DNA from: Sva-07 sp963707515
Lineage (GTDB): Bacteria > Actinomycetota > Acidimicrobiia > Acidimicrobiales > Ilumatobacteraceae
Length of the DNA stretch: 64,000 nucleotides
Assembly: GCA_963707515.1 (NCBI GenBank)
Contig: CAVPQI010000001.1
Span: 1,736,001-1,800,000 of the forward strand
Direction: 5' to 3'
Of this stretch, positions 25,060-33,531 are shown piece by piece. Positions within the stretch are counted from its first letter, which is position 1; the number at the start of each line of letters is the position of its first letter. Under the pieces are notes generated by a model, which searched no databases, had not been told where the DNA came from, and worked only from the letters and a program-made list of their open reading frames with translations. Position numbers and translations under genes: made by a program.

Positions 25060-26445
25060 TCAACCCTGGATGCGAGCTGCAACGGTGCGGTGCACGGCGA
25101 GCAGCTCGTCGACGCGCGGTGACACCAGCCGCCCCTCGCGCACGATCGGGCGACCAGCGACGACGGTGTGGCGGGCGGCCACCGGACCGCAGCGCAACCA
25201 CGCCTCGACGGGATCGGCGCGCGCACCGGCGAACGACGGACCGGTCAGCGGCCACACCGCGACGTCACCGACCGCCCCGACCGAGAGCGTGCCGAGCTCG
25301 CCGAGCCGCCCGAGGCAGCCGGCCCCACCGATCGTCGCCATCTCCAGCGCCATGCGCGCCGTGCCCGCGGCGGCGCCGTTGCGCAACTTGGCGAGCAACA
25401 TCGCCTGACGGGCCTCGAGCCACAGCGACGCCGCATCAGCCGACGACGAGCCGTCCACGCCGAGGCCGACGTGGACGCCCGCGGCACGCAGGTCGACGAC
25501 CGGGGCGATGCCCGAAGCGAGGATGAGGTTGCTCGACGGGCAGTGCGCGGCGCCGACGCCGGCGGCGCCGAGCCGCCGGATCTCGTCGGCGTCGGGCATC
25601 ACGCAGTGCGCCACCCAGGTCCGGTCGCTGCACCAGCCGGTGCGCTCGAGGTACTCCATGGGACGGCAACCGAACGTAGCGAGGCTGAACGCGTCGTCCT
25701 CGGCGTTCTCGGCGAAGTGGGTGTGCAGGCGCACGTCGAGGTCGGCTGCCAGCTCGGCGGTGCGGACCATCAGCGACTCGGTGACGCTGAACGGCGAGCA
25801 CGGGGCGAGGGCGATGCGCACCATCGCGCCGTGCGACCGATCGTGGTGGCGCTCGACGGCGTCGACGCAGGCGGCAAGGATCTCGTCGTCGTCCGCGACC
25901 ACGTCGTCGGGCGGCAGTCCGCCGTCCTTCTCCGACAGCGACATCGAGCCGCGCGTCGGGTGGAAGCGGACGCCGAGGTCGCGAGCGGCGTCGATCTCCG
26001 CCGACAGCAGGTCGCCCGCACCGTGGGGATGCAGGTACAGATGGTCCGACGACGTGGTGCACCCGGCGAGGGCCAACTCCGCCAACCCGACCCAGGCCGA
26101 CACGAACGCCGCTTCCTCGTCGATCCCCCGCCACAGTGGGTACAACGACTGCAACCACCCGAACAACGGCTTGTCGGTCATCGCCGGCAACGCCCGCGTC
26201 AGGTTCTGGAACAGGTGATGGTGGGTGTTGATCAGCCCGGGTGTGACCAGACAGTCGGTGGCGTCGAGGGTCGTCGTGGCGGCAGGCGGAGAGCCGTCGC
26301 CGACACCGGACACGAGGCCGTCGGTGATCGCCACCCAACCGCCGTCGATCTCCCGGCGCTGCTCGTCGACGGTGGCGACACAACGGGCTCCGGCGACGAC
26401 CAGGTCGTGCTCGCCGACGTCGGCACGCGAGGGTGCCCCGTTCAT
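25060..26445 (-). CDS. 8-oxoguanine deaminase-like amidohydrolase
   Basis: 461 residues, metal-dependent amidohydrolase with a mononuclear site: NTHHH at residues 74-77, a His in RLHTHFAENAED, a His in WVAHCVMP and an Asp in GLGVDGSSSAD. The segments HHHLFQNLTRALPA and RFHPTRGSMSLSEKDGGLPPDD are very like 8-oxoguanine deaminase (EC 3.5.4.32), which converts 8-oxoguanine to urate. Related s-triazine and guanine deaminases differ in these segments. It overlaps the upstream decarboxylase gene by four bases (ATGA), so the two are translationally coupled. Confidence 0.82.
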   Translation of the reverse strand: MNGAPSRADVGEHDLVVAGARCVATVDEQRREIDGGWVAITDGLVSGVGDGSPPAATTTLDATDCLVTPGLINTHHHLFQNLTRALPAMTDKPLFGWLQSLYPLWRGIDEEAAFVSAWVGLAELALAGCTTSSDHLYLHPHGAGDLLSAEIDAARDLGVRFHPTRGSMSLSEKDGGLPPDDVVADDDEILAACVDAVERHHDRSHGAMVRIALAPCSPFSVTESLMVRTAELAADLDVRLHTHFAENAEDDAFSLATFGCRPMEYLERTGWCSDRTWVAHCVMPDADEIRRLGAAGVGAAHCPSSNLILASGIAPVVDLRAAGVHVGLGVDGSSSADAASLWLEARQAMLLAKLRNGAAAGTARMALEMATIGGAGCLGRLGELGTLSVGAVGDVAVWPLTGPSFAGARADPVEAWLRCGPVAARHTVVAGRPIVREGRLVSPRVDELLAVHRTVAARIQG

Positions 26446-27836
26446 GTCGACGGCTGGTCCCCGGCGAGGCTGTCGAGGATCAGGGCGATGTCATCCGCGC
26501 TGGTCAACGGGTTGACGATGCAGAAGCGGAGCACGACCTCACCTTGCCACGTCGTCGGAACGACGAACGACCGATCGGCGTACAGCTCGGCGTCGCTCCA
26601 CGCCTGGTAGCGGGCGGCGTCCCAGCCGACCCGTCGGAACAGCACGATCGACAGCTCGGGCTCCATCACGAGCTCGGTGTAGGCACAGTCGTCGATCAGG
26701 CGCGCCGCCTGGCGAGTGGTCGACAGCGTGGTCTCGACGGCGTCGACATAGGCCTCCGTGCCGTGGGCGGCGAGGCTGAACCACATCGGCAGGCCACGCG
26801 CCCGGCGCGACAGGTGATGGGCGTAGTCGCACGGGTTCCACGGCTCGTCGGCGGCGTTCGCCGCGTGCAACACGTCGAGGTACTCGGCGTGCTGGGTGTG
26901 CGCAGCCCGGGCGATCAGCGGATCGCGGTACAGCAGGGCACACGAGTCGTACGGGGCGAACAGCCACTTGTGCGGGTCGACGATGAAGCTGTCGACGCGC
27001 TCGATGCCGGCGAAGCGGTCCCGCACACTCGGTGCCAGCAGCCCGGCACCGCCGTAGGCGCCGTCGACGTGGAACCAGGTGCCGAGGTCGCCGGCCACGT
27101 CGGCGAGCCCGGCGAGGTCGTCGACGACGCCGACGTTGGTCGTCCCGCCGGTGCCGACGACGGCAAAGATGCGGGCGCGCTCGTCGGCGTCGAGTGCGTC
27201 GACCGCCGCCCGCGCTGCCGCGCCGTCGATGCGACCGCGGTCGTCGGCGCGCACGACGTGCACGTCGGCATCCATCGCCCGTGCCGCCTGCTGCACCGAC
27301 GAGTGGGCGCCGGCCGAGGCGACGATCAACCCGCGTGTGCGATCGAACGTGCCCGCCGCCCGGTGCCGCCACCGCCACCGGGCGGCGATCAACGCGCTGA
27401 GGTTCCCCGCCGTGCCACCGGTGACGAACACCCCGCCGGCACCGTCGGGCATGCCGGCGAGATCGGCGATCCAGCGCAACGTCTCGTTCTCGGCGTGCAC
27501 CGCGCCCGCACCCTCCAGCCACGAGCCGGCGTACACGTTCGACGCGCCGACGACGAGGTCGAACAACATCGACGCCTCCGTCGGCGCCGCCGGCACGAAC
27601 GACAAGAACCGTGGGTGGTCGACCGAGATGCACGCCGGGGCGAGGACGTCGGTGAAGATGCGCAGCGCCTCGAGGGCGCCGATTCCCGTCGTCGAGACGG
27701 TCGGACCGACCGCGGCAGCGAGCTCGGCGGGTGTCAGCGGGTGGTCGAGCGGTGGCGGGTCGAGCCGCATCCGTTCGAGGGTGTAATCGACGATCGCGGC
27801 GGCCAATTGCTCGGTCGCCTCGTCGTGCTCATGCAT
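26442..27836 (-). CDS. PLP-dependent group II decarboxylase
   Basis: 464 residues. Belongs to the glutamate/aromatic-L-amino-acid decarboxylase family. The PLP-binding Lys is K290 in DPHKWLFAP; other sites are SGTAG-like FVTGGTAGN, AHSSVQQAARAM and VVGTGGTTNVGVVDD with FHVDGAYGG, where Asp pairs with the pyridine nitrogen. The amino acid substrate cannot be told; 2,4-diaminobutyrate, aromatic amino acids and glutamate are all possible. It starts five bases after a small membrane-protein gene and overlaps the deaminase gene, forming a three-gene operon. Confidence 0.85.
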   Translation of the reverse strand: MHEHDEATEQLAAAIVDYTLERMRLDPPPLDHPLTPAELAAAVGPTVSTTGIGALEALRIFTDVLAPACISVDHPRFLSFVPAAPTEASMLFDLVVGASNVYAGSWLEGAGAVHAENETLRWIADLAGMPDGAGGVFVTGGTAGNLSALIAARWRWRHRAAGTFDRTRGLIVASAGAHSSVQQAARAMDADVHVVRADDRGRIDGAAARAAVDALDADERARIFAVVGTGGTTNVGVVDDLAGLADVAGDLGTWFHVDGAYGGAGLLAPSVRDRFAGIERVDSFIVDPHKWLFAPYDSCALLYRDPLIARAAHTQHAEYLDVLHAANAADEPWNPCDYAHHLSRRARGLPMWFSLAAHGTEAYVDAVETTLSTTRQAARLIDDCAYTELVMEPELSIVLFRRVGWDAARYQAWSDAELYADRSFVVPTTWQGEVVLRFCIVNPLTSADDIALILDSLAGDQPST

Positions 27837-27841
27837 GGCCC

Positions 27842-27997
27842 TCAGTCGGGGATGTCGAGGAGCTCACTGCCCTCGTTGCGGGCGCGCCCGTCGCGGTAGA
27901 GGCCCTCGCCGAGGATCAACGACGCTGCGGCACCGGTCATGATGACGAGCACCGGGAAGATCAGCAGCACGGCGATGAGGATGATCGCTCCAGCCAT
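27842..27997 (-). CDS. 51-residue single-pass membrane protein
   Basis: 51 residues: AGAIILIAVLLIFPVLVIMT forms one membrane helix (about residues 4-29), then a charged tail ending SELLDIPD. A -10 hexamer TAGCCT (complement 28004-28009) sits 6 bases before the ATG, so this is the first, leaderless gene of the operon with the decarboxylase and the deaminase. Short bitopic proteins like this are often missed. It may anchor or regulate a partner. No family is recognised; the reading frame, promoter and operon position are the support. Confidence 0.6.
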   Translation of the reverse strand: MAGAIILIAVLLIFPVLVIMTGAAASLILGEGLYRDGRARNEGSELLDIPD

Positions 27998-28001
27998 GCG
28001 G

Positions 28002-28577
28002 TCAGGCTAGTGCCCGGCATTCGACATGACGAAAGCACGACACGACATGGTCGTTGACCATGCCCGTCGCCTGCATGAACGCATAACAGATCGTCGGGCC
28101 CACGAAGTTGAAGCCGCGGCGCTTGAGGTCCTTGCTCATCGCCCGCGACTCGGCCGTCTCCGCCGGCACGTCACCCATCGTCGACCAGTTGTTCTGCCGC
28201 GTCTCACCACCCGTGAAGCTCCACAGGTGAGCGACCGGGTCGTCGAGCTCGAGCCACGCCTGCGCGTTGCGGATCGCCGCCGCCACCTTGGCCCGGTTGC
28301 GAACGATCCCCTCGTCGGCGAGGAGCCGGGCGACGTCGCGCTCGTCGTAGGCGGCGACCGTCTCCGGATCGAATCCGCCGAACGCCGCCCGGTAGGTGTC
28401 CATCTTGCGCAGGATCGTCGACCACGACAGCCCGGCCTGCGCGCCCTCGAGGATCAAGAACTCGAACAGCGCACGCTCGTCGCGCAGCGGCACCCCCCAC
28501 ACCTCGTCGTGGTAACGGACGTAGGCGTCGCCGATCGCCGGGCCGCCCGACAGCGCCCAGGCACAGCGCTCGGTCAT
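28002..28577 (-). CDS. tag: DNA-3-methyladenine glycosylase I
   Basis: 191 residues, normal length. Excises 3-methyladenine from alkylated DNA. The zinc-snap residues are visible: Cys 5 in MTERCAW, the His in YHDEVWG, and the C-terminal His and Cys in NDHVVSCFRH. Catalytic-pocket segments LILEGAQAGLSWSTIL and GFNFVGPTICYAFMQATG fit the family. The start ATG 28577 is set by the requirement for Cys near the N-terminus. It follows ridA on the same strand by 31 bases, so they may share a transcript. Confidence 0.93.
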   Translation of the reverse strand: MTERCAWALSGGPAIGDAYVRYHDEVWGVPLRDERALFEFLILEGAQAGLSWSTILRKMDTYRAAFGGFDPETVAAYDERDVARLLADEGIVRNRAKVAAAIRNAQAWLELDDPVAHLWSFTGGETRQNNWSTMGDVPAETAESRAMSKDLKRRGFNFVGPTICYAFMQATGMVNDHVVSCFRHVECRALA

Positions 28578-28608
28578 CGCCTGTCGTGATCGGTCATCGC
28601 GTCGTTGG

Positions 28609-28959
28609 TCACTGCGGGACGTACGCCCACGCCTCGACCTCGACGGCCATGCCGCCGGGCAGCGCGGCGACGCCGACCGTCGACCGTGCCGGCCGATGAT
28701 CGCCGAAGGCCTCGGCGTACGCCTCGTTGAACGTGGCGAAGGTGTCCATGTCGGTGAGGAAGCACAGCGTCTTGACGACGTCGGAGAGGCTGGCACCGAC
28801 CGTCGCCAGCTGGGCTTCGACGTTCTTCATCGTCTGAACGGTCTGCCCCCGGACGCCGCCCTCGACGATCACTCCGTCCGACATCCCACCCTGGCCCGAG
28901 ACGATGATGAAGTCGCCGGCGCGCACGACCGGCGTGTAGGGGCCGAGAGGCTTGTTCAT
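28609..28959 (-). CDS. ridA: RidA-family enamine/imine deaminase
   Basis: 116 residues, a trimeric YjgF/YER057c/UK114 protein. Typical pieces are GPYTPVVRAGDFIIVSGQGG, TVQTMKNVEAQLATVGASLSD and a C-terminal HRPARSTVGVAALPGGMAVEVE with the conserved Arg that holds substrate carboxylate. It hydrolyses reactive 2-aminoacrylate-type intermediates released by PLP enzymes, which fits a PLP decarboxylase gene nearby. A -10 TAAGTT (complement 28967-28972) lies 7 bases before the ATG, so the message is probably leaderless. Confidence 0.9.
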   Translation of the reverse strand: MNKPLGPYTPVVRAGDFIIVSGQGGMSDGVIVEGGVRGQTVQTMKNVEAQLATVGASLSDVVKTLCFLTDMDTFATFNEAYAEAFGDHRPARSTVGVAALPGGMAVEVEAWAYVPQ

Positions 28960-29016
28960 GGCGGTCAACTTAGCCCGCCTCGTCACCGCGACCGTCGGAC
29001 CGCGCCCCAACAGCCC

Positions 29017-29052
29017 TCGCAGACATCGCAGACGTCGCAGACATCGCAGATA
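29017..29052. repeat. Four tandem 9-bp repeats in the ridA/lipoprotein intergenic region
   Basis: Four head-to-tail copies of TCGCAGACA (third-from-end variations only: TCGCAGACG in the second and TCGCAGATA in the fourth). The last copy runs into a -10-like TATCGT (29051-29056) of the lipoprotein gene, so the array occupies the -35 region on the plus strand and lies about 45 bp upstream of the ridA -10 on the other strand. Confidence 0.7.
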
Positions 29053-29065
29053 TCGTCGATGGCAC

Positions 29066-29983
29066 ATGACGAGCGCCAATCTCCCCCCACTGCGCCGTCG
29101 CACGCTGCTGGTCGGAGCGGCGGCGACCGCCTTCCTCGCCGCCTGCAGCGGCGGCGATTCCGACGCCACGGATGACCCCGACGAATCGTCCGGCGGCAAC
29201 GCCGGCGACGGCAGTGCGACGGGCGGCATCGCCGCGGGCACCTACGTCATCGCCCAACGCTTCCCGCAGGACAAGCAGGGCCCCGGCATGCTGCGCCTGC
29301 CGATCAGCCTCGCCGAAGCCGACGGCAGCCTGCTCACCGACGGACCCGACTCGCTGGGTGCACAGGTCACCGACATCGACGGCAACCCGATCGGCGAACG
29401 CATCACCGCCGTCCGCCGCGATCTCGACCCCAACCCGTACTACGCGTTCCGTACCGAGCTCGCCGAGCCCGGCGTCTACGCCCTGGTCGTCGACGGCGGA
29501 CCGCCCGAAGGCGCGGCGTTCCAGGTGATGGAACCCGGCAGCGTGAGCGTCGCCGGAGCGGGCGAACCGCTCCCGCCGTTCGACACGCCGACCGTCGCGG
29601 CGGCCGGCGGGGTCGACCCGATCTGCACCCGCCAGCCCGAGCCGTGCCCGTTCCACGACGTCACGCTCACCGAAGCGCTCGCCGCCGGGACGCCCGTCGT
29701 GTACCTGATCGGCACGCCGGCGTTCTGTCGGACCGGCGTGTGCGCGCCGGCGCTGGAGTCGATCCTGACGTTGCAGGACACGTATCCGGGTGTCACCTTC
29801 GTCCACGCCGAGGTGTACACCGACGACACGGCGATCACCAGCACGCCGGCCGTCGAAGCGGCAGGGTTGACCTACGAGCCGGTGGTCTGGGTGACCGACG
29901 CCGGCGGCGTGATCGTCGAGCGTCTCGACGCGATCTGGAACGACACCGAACTCGCCGACGTGCTCGACCGCGTCACCGCCTGA
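29066..29983 (+). CDS. Tat-exported lipoprotein with thioredoxin-like domain
   Basis: 305 residues. A twin-arginine signal (LRRRTLLVGA, Arg 10-12) and lipobox FLAAC with Cys 27 indicate Tat export and lipid anchoring. An Asp/Ser/Gly linker is followed by a beta-rich region and a C-terminal thioredoxin-like fold (about 200-305) with FCRTGVCAP, a spaced Cys pair (CxxxxC) in place of a standard CxxC, then YEPVVWVTDAGG. Two further Cys (ICTRQPEPCPF) precede it. It may be a redox or copper-related factor outside the membrane. The role is not assigned. -10-like TATCGT is 9 bases upstream. Confidence 0.7.
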   Translation: MTSANLPPLRRRTLLVGAAATAFLAACSGGDSDATDDPDESSGGNAGDGSATGGIAAGTYVIAQRFPQDKQGPGMLRLPISLAEADGSLLTDGPDSLGAQVTDIDGNPIGERITAVRRDLDPNPYYAFRTELAEPGVYALVVDGGPPEGAAFQVMEPGSVSVAGAGEPLPPFDTPTVAAAGGVDPICTRQPEPCPFHDVTLTEALAAGTPVVYLIGTPAFCRTGVCAPALESILTLQDTYPGVTFVHAEVYTDDTAITSTPAVEAAGLTYEPVVWVTDAGGVIVERLDAIWNDTELADVLDRVTA

Positions 29984-30042
29984 AGAATCCGGTCGCCGGA
30001 CGCGACCGATCCAGATCAGGTGGCGTCAGGGCCAGGTGGGCG

Positions 30043-30372
30043 TCAGGAGAAGCTCTGGCCGCACCCGCAGGTGCGTGTGGCGTTCGGGTTGGTGATCGCG
30101 AAGCCGGACTGATCGAGACCGTCCTTGTAGTCGAGGGTCGCGCCCTCGAGCAGCTGCGCGGACGCCTGGTCGACGACGACGCGGACCGTGCCGTCGTCGC
30201 CGAATGTCGCCTGCGTGTCGTCGCCGGCGATGTCGCCGTCGAAGAACATCTCGTACGAGAAGCCACTGCAGCCGCCGGGGCGGACTGCGACGCGAAGGGC
30301 GAGATCCTCGGCGCCTTCGTCGGCGAGCAGCTGGCGAACCTTGACAGCGGCGGAGTCGGTGAGCGTGATCAT
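30043..30372 (-). CDS. A-type Fe-S cluster carrier (IscA/ErpA family)
   Basis: 109 residues, the normal length. Three conserved cysteines: C35 in GGCSGFSYEM, and C102 and C104 in the C-terminal CGCG. It carries and delivers Fe-S clusters to apo-proteins. It has its own promoter-like -10 TAGAAT (complement 30391-30396) and a strong AAGGAGGT Shine-Dalgarno, so this gene has a leader, unlike many neighbours. It is downstream of a SufR-like regulator and near mrp. It could be called erpA or sufA; the sequence does not separate them. Confidence 0.92.
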   Translation of the reverse strand: MITLTDSAAVKVRQLLADEGAEDLALRVAVRPGGCSGFSYEMFFDGDIAGDDTQATFGDDGTVRVVVDQASAQLLEGATLDYKDGLDQSGFAITNPNATRTCGCGQSFS

Positions 30373-30468
30373 GGAGACCTCCTTGGAGAAATTCTACCGT
30401 GGGTGGGGTGTGGTCGGGGCGCCGGGCGATCGCGCCGGCGCCATCGTGTCATCGCGTGTCATCGCGTG

Positions 30469-31236
30469 TCATCGTGCAGCCACCGTGACGCGGCACGGCG
30501 TGCGGCTGGTGAGGGTGCAGAACTGGCGCACCTCGGCGTCGCCCATCGCCTCGACGAACCCGGCGACCAGCCCGCGGTGGATCCCGCAGACCATCTCCGG
30601 GTGCGTCGCCGCGAGCTCGGCGAACGGGCAGTTGCCGAACGTGATCAGCGCCGCCGAGTCGTCGGCGGGACTCTCGGTGACCAGCGGATCGAAACCGAGC
30701 TGGTCGAGGTCGACGACCAGCGCTTCGAGCGTCGAGGGCAGGTCGCGGTGGTGGTCGGCGCGCGCCGCGCCCTCGTCGCGCCCCACGACCTCGGCGTCGT
30801 CCGGCCCGGCCTGGAGACGGGCTGCCATCTGCAACACCATCCGGGCGAGCATCGGCATCGTCGGGGGCTCGAGGCCCAGCGAGGGCGCGTCGCTGGCGAT
30901 GGAATAGCGGTGCTGCGGGCGTCCGATGTCGCCGCGGGCGCTGACACCGACGTCGAGCAGCCCGGCCTCGCGCATGCGGTCGAGGTGCGGGCGTACGGTG
31001 TTGGGATGCAGGCCGAGGGTGTCCACGATGTCCGACGTGGTCAGCGGGCGCGGCGAGCGGGCGAGCTCGAGGTAGATGGCGTAGCGGGTGTTGTCGCCGA
31101 GCGCCTTCAGCAGGTCGAGGCGCGGCGTCATGCCACCCGCGGCGCTGCGCGGCGCCCGCGGACGTGGCGTCGAGTCGGCGCCCGCACCCTCCGGCGCGGT
31201 TCGGGCCACGGACTGTCGTCCCGTCTCGGGTGCCAC
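30469..31236 (-). CDS. SufR-like winged-helix regulator
   Basis: 255 residues from GTG 31236. The winged helix (RLDLLKALGDNTRYAIYLEL, LHPNTVRPHLDRMREAGLLD) is followed by a C-terminal domain with NCPFAELAATHPEMVCGIHR and a later FCTLTSRTPC, a Cys pattern matching Fe-S-binding SufR-type repressors. A -10 TAATCT (complement 31243-31248) lies 6 bases before the GTG and supports this long start; ATG 31131 would give a shorter form. It is divergent from mrp and upstream of the A-type carrier, so it probably regulates Fe-S assembly genes. Confidence 0.75.
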   Translation of the reverse strand: MAPETGRQSVARTAPEGAGADSTPRPRAPRSAAGGMTPRLDLLKALGDNTRYAIYLELARSPRPLTTSDIVDTLGLHPNTVRPHLDRMREAGLLDVGVSARGDIGRPQHRYSIASDAPSLGLEPPTMPMLARMVLQMAARLQAGPDDAEVVGRDEGAARADHHRDLPSTLEALVVDLDQLGFDPLVTESPADDSAALITFGNCPFAELAATHPEMVCGIHRGLVAGFVEAMGDAEVRQFCTLTSRTPCRVTVAAR

Positions 31237-31276
31237 GCAGCGAGATTACACGGAGTTGGCCGGTAAAATGCCAGGC
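31237..31276. promoter_or_regulatory. 40-bp divergent leaderless promoter between sufR-like and mrp
   Basis: Two -10 hexamers face away: TAATCT on the minus strand (31243-31248), 6 bases from GTG 31236, and TAAAAT on the plus strand (31264-31269), 7 bases from ATG 31277. The two -35 regions necessarily overlap the opposite promoter, so the two genes should compete or be co-repressed. Confidence 0.65.
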
Positions 31277-32557
31277 ATGGACGATGGCGCTGCGACCCGG
31301 GCTGCCGACACCGCGCCGGATGCCGCAGTGGATCCTGCGTCGAATCCAGCACCGAGTGCAGCGGTGGCCCCGCCGACCGACGCCGCCGTGATGGAGGTGC
31401 TCGGCTCGGTGATCGACCCCGAGCTCGGCGCCGACATCGTCTCGCTCGGCATGGTGCCCGGCGTGCACGTTGCCCCCGACGGGCGGGTCACGGTGGAGAT
31501 CAAGTTGACCATTCGCGGCTGCCCCCTGCGCGCCGAGATCAAGCGCGAGGTCGAACAGCGCGTCGCGGTCCATCCCGGCGTCACCGCCGTCGACATCGTG
31601 TGGGGCGAGATGGACGCCGACGAGCGCAGCACGGTGATGACCAAGGCCCGGTGGAACGCTCGCCAGAACGCTCCCGACACGCAGGTGCCGAGCGATTGCC
31701 GTGTGCTCGCCATCGCCTCCGGCAAGGGTGGCGTCGGCAAGAGCTCGGTCACGGTCAACCTCGCCGCGGCGCTCGCCGCCGCCGGCCACACCGTCGGCGT
31801 CCTCGACGCCGACATCTGGGGCTTCTCCGTGCCGCGGCTGCTCGGCATGTCCGACCGGATGACCGCCGAGCGCGCCGTCGACGGTGAACGGCCCGAGATC
31901 CTGCCCAACGAGCGACGGGTCGGCGACGGCGTGCTGAAGGTCGTCTCGACCGGCTTCCTCGTCGACGAGGACACCGCCCTCATGTGGCGCGGCCTGATGC
32001 TCACCAAGGCGGTGGAGCAGTTCCTCCGCGACGTCCGCTGGGGCGACCTCGACTACCTGCTGATCGACATGCCGCCCGGCACCGGCGACGTCCAGATGGG
32101 CCTCGCCCGGCTGCTCCCCGACACCCAGCTGATCGTCGTCACGACGCCCGCGCTCGCCGCCCAGAAGGTCGCCCAGCGGGCCGCCGACATGGCCCGGCGG
32201 AGTTTCCTGCGCGTCGTCGGCGTCGTCGAGAACATGAGCGAGTTCACCGCCGACGACGGTTCGACGTACGCCCTGTTCGGCTCCGGTGGCGGCGCCGCCC
32301 TCGCCGCGGCGATCGACGCACCACTGCTCGGAACCGTGCCGATCGAACCGGAGGTCGCCGCCGGTGGTGACGCCGGTGAACCCGTGGTGATCGCCGGTAC
32401 CGGCCGCGCCGCTCGCGCCTTCGACGCCATCGCCCGCCGTCTCGTCACCGAGATCGCGCCGCCGCGCAGCGCCGACGCGCCGGACATGGCCGGCTGCTCG
32501 GCGCGGCTCTTCGAGACGGTCAACGCCGCCTTCGCCGAGCTCGACGCCAACGCCTGA
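31277..32557 (+). CDS. mrp: Mrp/NBP35-family Fe-S carrier ATPase
   Basis: 426 residues. An N-terminal MIP18/DUF59 domain (VMEVLGSVIDPELGADIVSL, LTIRGCPLRAEIKREVE) is fused to a ParA-like ATPase with the deviant Walker A ASGKGGVGKSS, DADIWGFSVPRLLG and DMPPGTGDVQMGL. It is thought to bind and transfer Fe-S clusters. The CxxC seen in many ApbC proteins after VVENMS is absent (FTADDGSTYALFGSGGG), as also in mycobacterial Mrp. ATG 31277 is set by -10 TAAAAT 7 bases upstream. Confidence 0.92.
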   Translation: MDDGAATRAADTAPDAAVDPASNPAPSAAVAPPTDAAVMEVLGSVIDPELGADIVSLGMVPGVHVAPDGRVTVEIKLTIRGCPLRAEIKREVEQRVAVHPGVTAVDIVWGEMDADERSTVMTKARWNARQNAPDTQVPSDCRVLAIASGKGGVGKSSVTVNLAAALAAAGHTVGVLDADIWGFSVPRLLGMSDRMTAERAVDGERPEILPNERRVGDGVLKVVSTGFLVDEDTALMWRGLMLTKAVEQFLRDVRWGDLDYLLIDMPPGTGDVQMGLARLLPDTQLIVVTTPALAAQKVAQRAADMARRSFLRVVGVVENMSEFTADDGSTYALFGSGGGAALAAAIDAPLLGTVPIEPEVAAGGDAGEPVVIAGTGRAARAFDAIARRLVTEIAPPRSADAPDMAGCSARLFETVNAAFAELDANA

Positions 32558-32609
32558 ACGTCGCCGTCCCGGACAGCCCTCCGGTCGCTCGTCCGGTCGC
32601 TCGCCCCGA

Positions 32610-33422
32610 TCAGTAGTCGGGGTCGCCGGGCAGGGCGACGCCCGTCACCTTCCCGTCGGGGCCGATGCGCAGCTTCGGCTCGACCTTGGGCGGATCGACG
32701 ATCGCCGCCGCTGCGGTCAGCGCCTCGGCCGCCGAGGCGAACGCATCGAGGAAACGCAGGTTGACGACCGTGGGTGGCATCATCAACAGCTCACCCTCGG
32801 CGTGGCGGCGCAGCGCATCGGCGGGTCGCACCCACAAGCTGGCAACCGTTTCGTGGTCGTCATGGAGGGGCTCCTGATCGTGGGGCATCTCGGTGAGGAA
32901 GAAGCGGGTGTCGAAGCGGCGCTGCTCGCCCATCGGCGTGATCCAGTGATCGACGTAGTGGGTGGTCGACAGATCGAGGATCAGGTCGTCGCGAACACAC
33001 AGCTCGGCGAGCGACAGCACGCCGTCGTGGATCTCGTGGCGATCCTCGTTGCGCAACGCCAGTGCGCCGCCGGCCCGCGGCGCGGCGAGCAGCACGCCCG
33101 CTTCCTCGAAGCACTCGCGGACCGCGGCGACCCAGTACGCCAGGCCACCCGTGGCGATCCCGAGCTTGCTCGAGGCGGTGGCGTCGTCGAGGCCGTGGCA
33201 CAGCGGGGCGATCTCGTCCGCGCCGTCGATGCCGTCGACGCGTCCACCGGGAAACACGTACATCCCGCCGCCGAAGATCGCGTTGGCCGTCCGGCGGAGC
33301 ATGAACACCTCCACGCCGGGTTCACCGTCATCGGCGTCACGCACGAGCATCACCGTCGCCGCCGGACTGATCGGCACGGTGGCGGGATCGAACGACGGCG
33401 GGGACGGTTCGGGCGTGGTCAT
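32610..33422 (-). CDS. NUDT19-like Nudix hydrolase
   Basis: 270 residues. Resembles the NUDT19/RP2-like branch: VFMLRRTANAIFGGGMYVFP then GRVDG, with the Nudix helix split by an insert and resumed at VAAVRECFEEAGVLL (RExxEEAG). Members hydrolyse CoA and acyl-CoA. Later segments are WITPMGEQRRFDTRFFLTEMP and HDDHETVASLWVRPADAL. I took ATG 33422 because a -10-like TACCGT lies 9 bases upstream and the longer reading frame adds an unlikely N-terminus. It converges with mrp and is divergent from the CoA transferase, which is consistent with CoA-ester metabolism. Confidence 0.85.
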   Translation of the reverse strand: MTTPEPSPPSFDPATVPISPAATVMLVRDADDGEPGVEVFMLRRTANAIFGGGMYVFPGGRVDGIDGADEIAPLCHGLDDATASSKLGIATGGLAYWVAAVRECFEEAGVLLAAPRAGGALALRNEDRHEIHDGVLSLAELCVRDDLILDLSTTHYVDHWITPMGEQRRFDTRFFLTEMPHDQEPLHDDHETVASLWVRPADALRRHAEGELLMMPPTVVNLRFLDAFASAAEALTAAAAIVDPPKVEPKLRIGPDGKVTGVALPGDPDY

Positions 33423-33531
33423 GCACCATCGACGGTACCGAAGGCATCCTCGGCGACCCGAGTCATGCTCGCCACCGTTTGGTGACGCCCGACCGAGCCG
33501 GCACCACTCGGCGAGCATCTACGGTGAAACC

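Noticed and set aside
26433..27899. 488-codon frame opposite the PLP decarboxylase
   Set aside because: No recognisable domain, and the minus-strand decarboxylase has all its motifs.
30443..30476. Short direct repeats ATCGCGTGTC before the SufR-like stop
   Set aside because: Two full and two partial copies at the 3' end of a gene; probably slippage, with no regulatory context.
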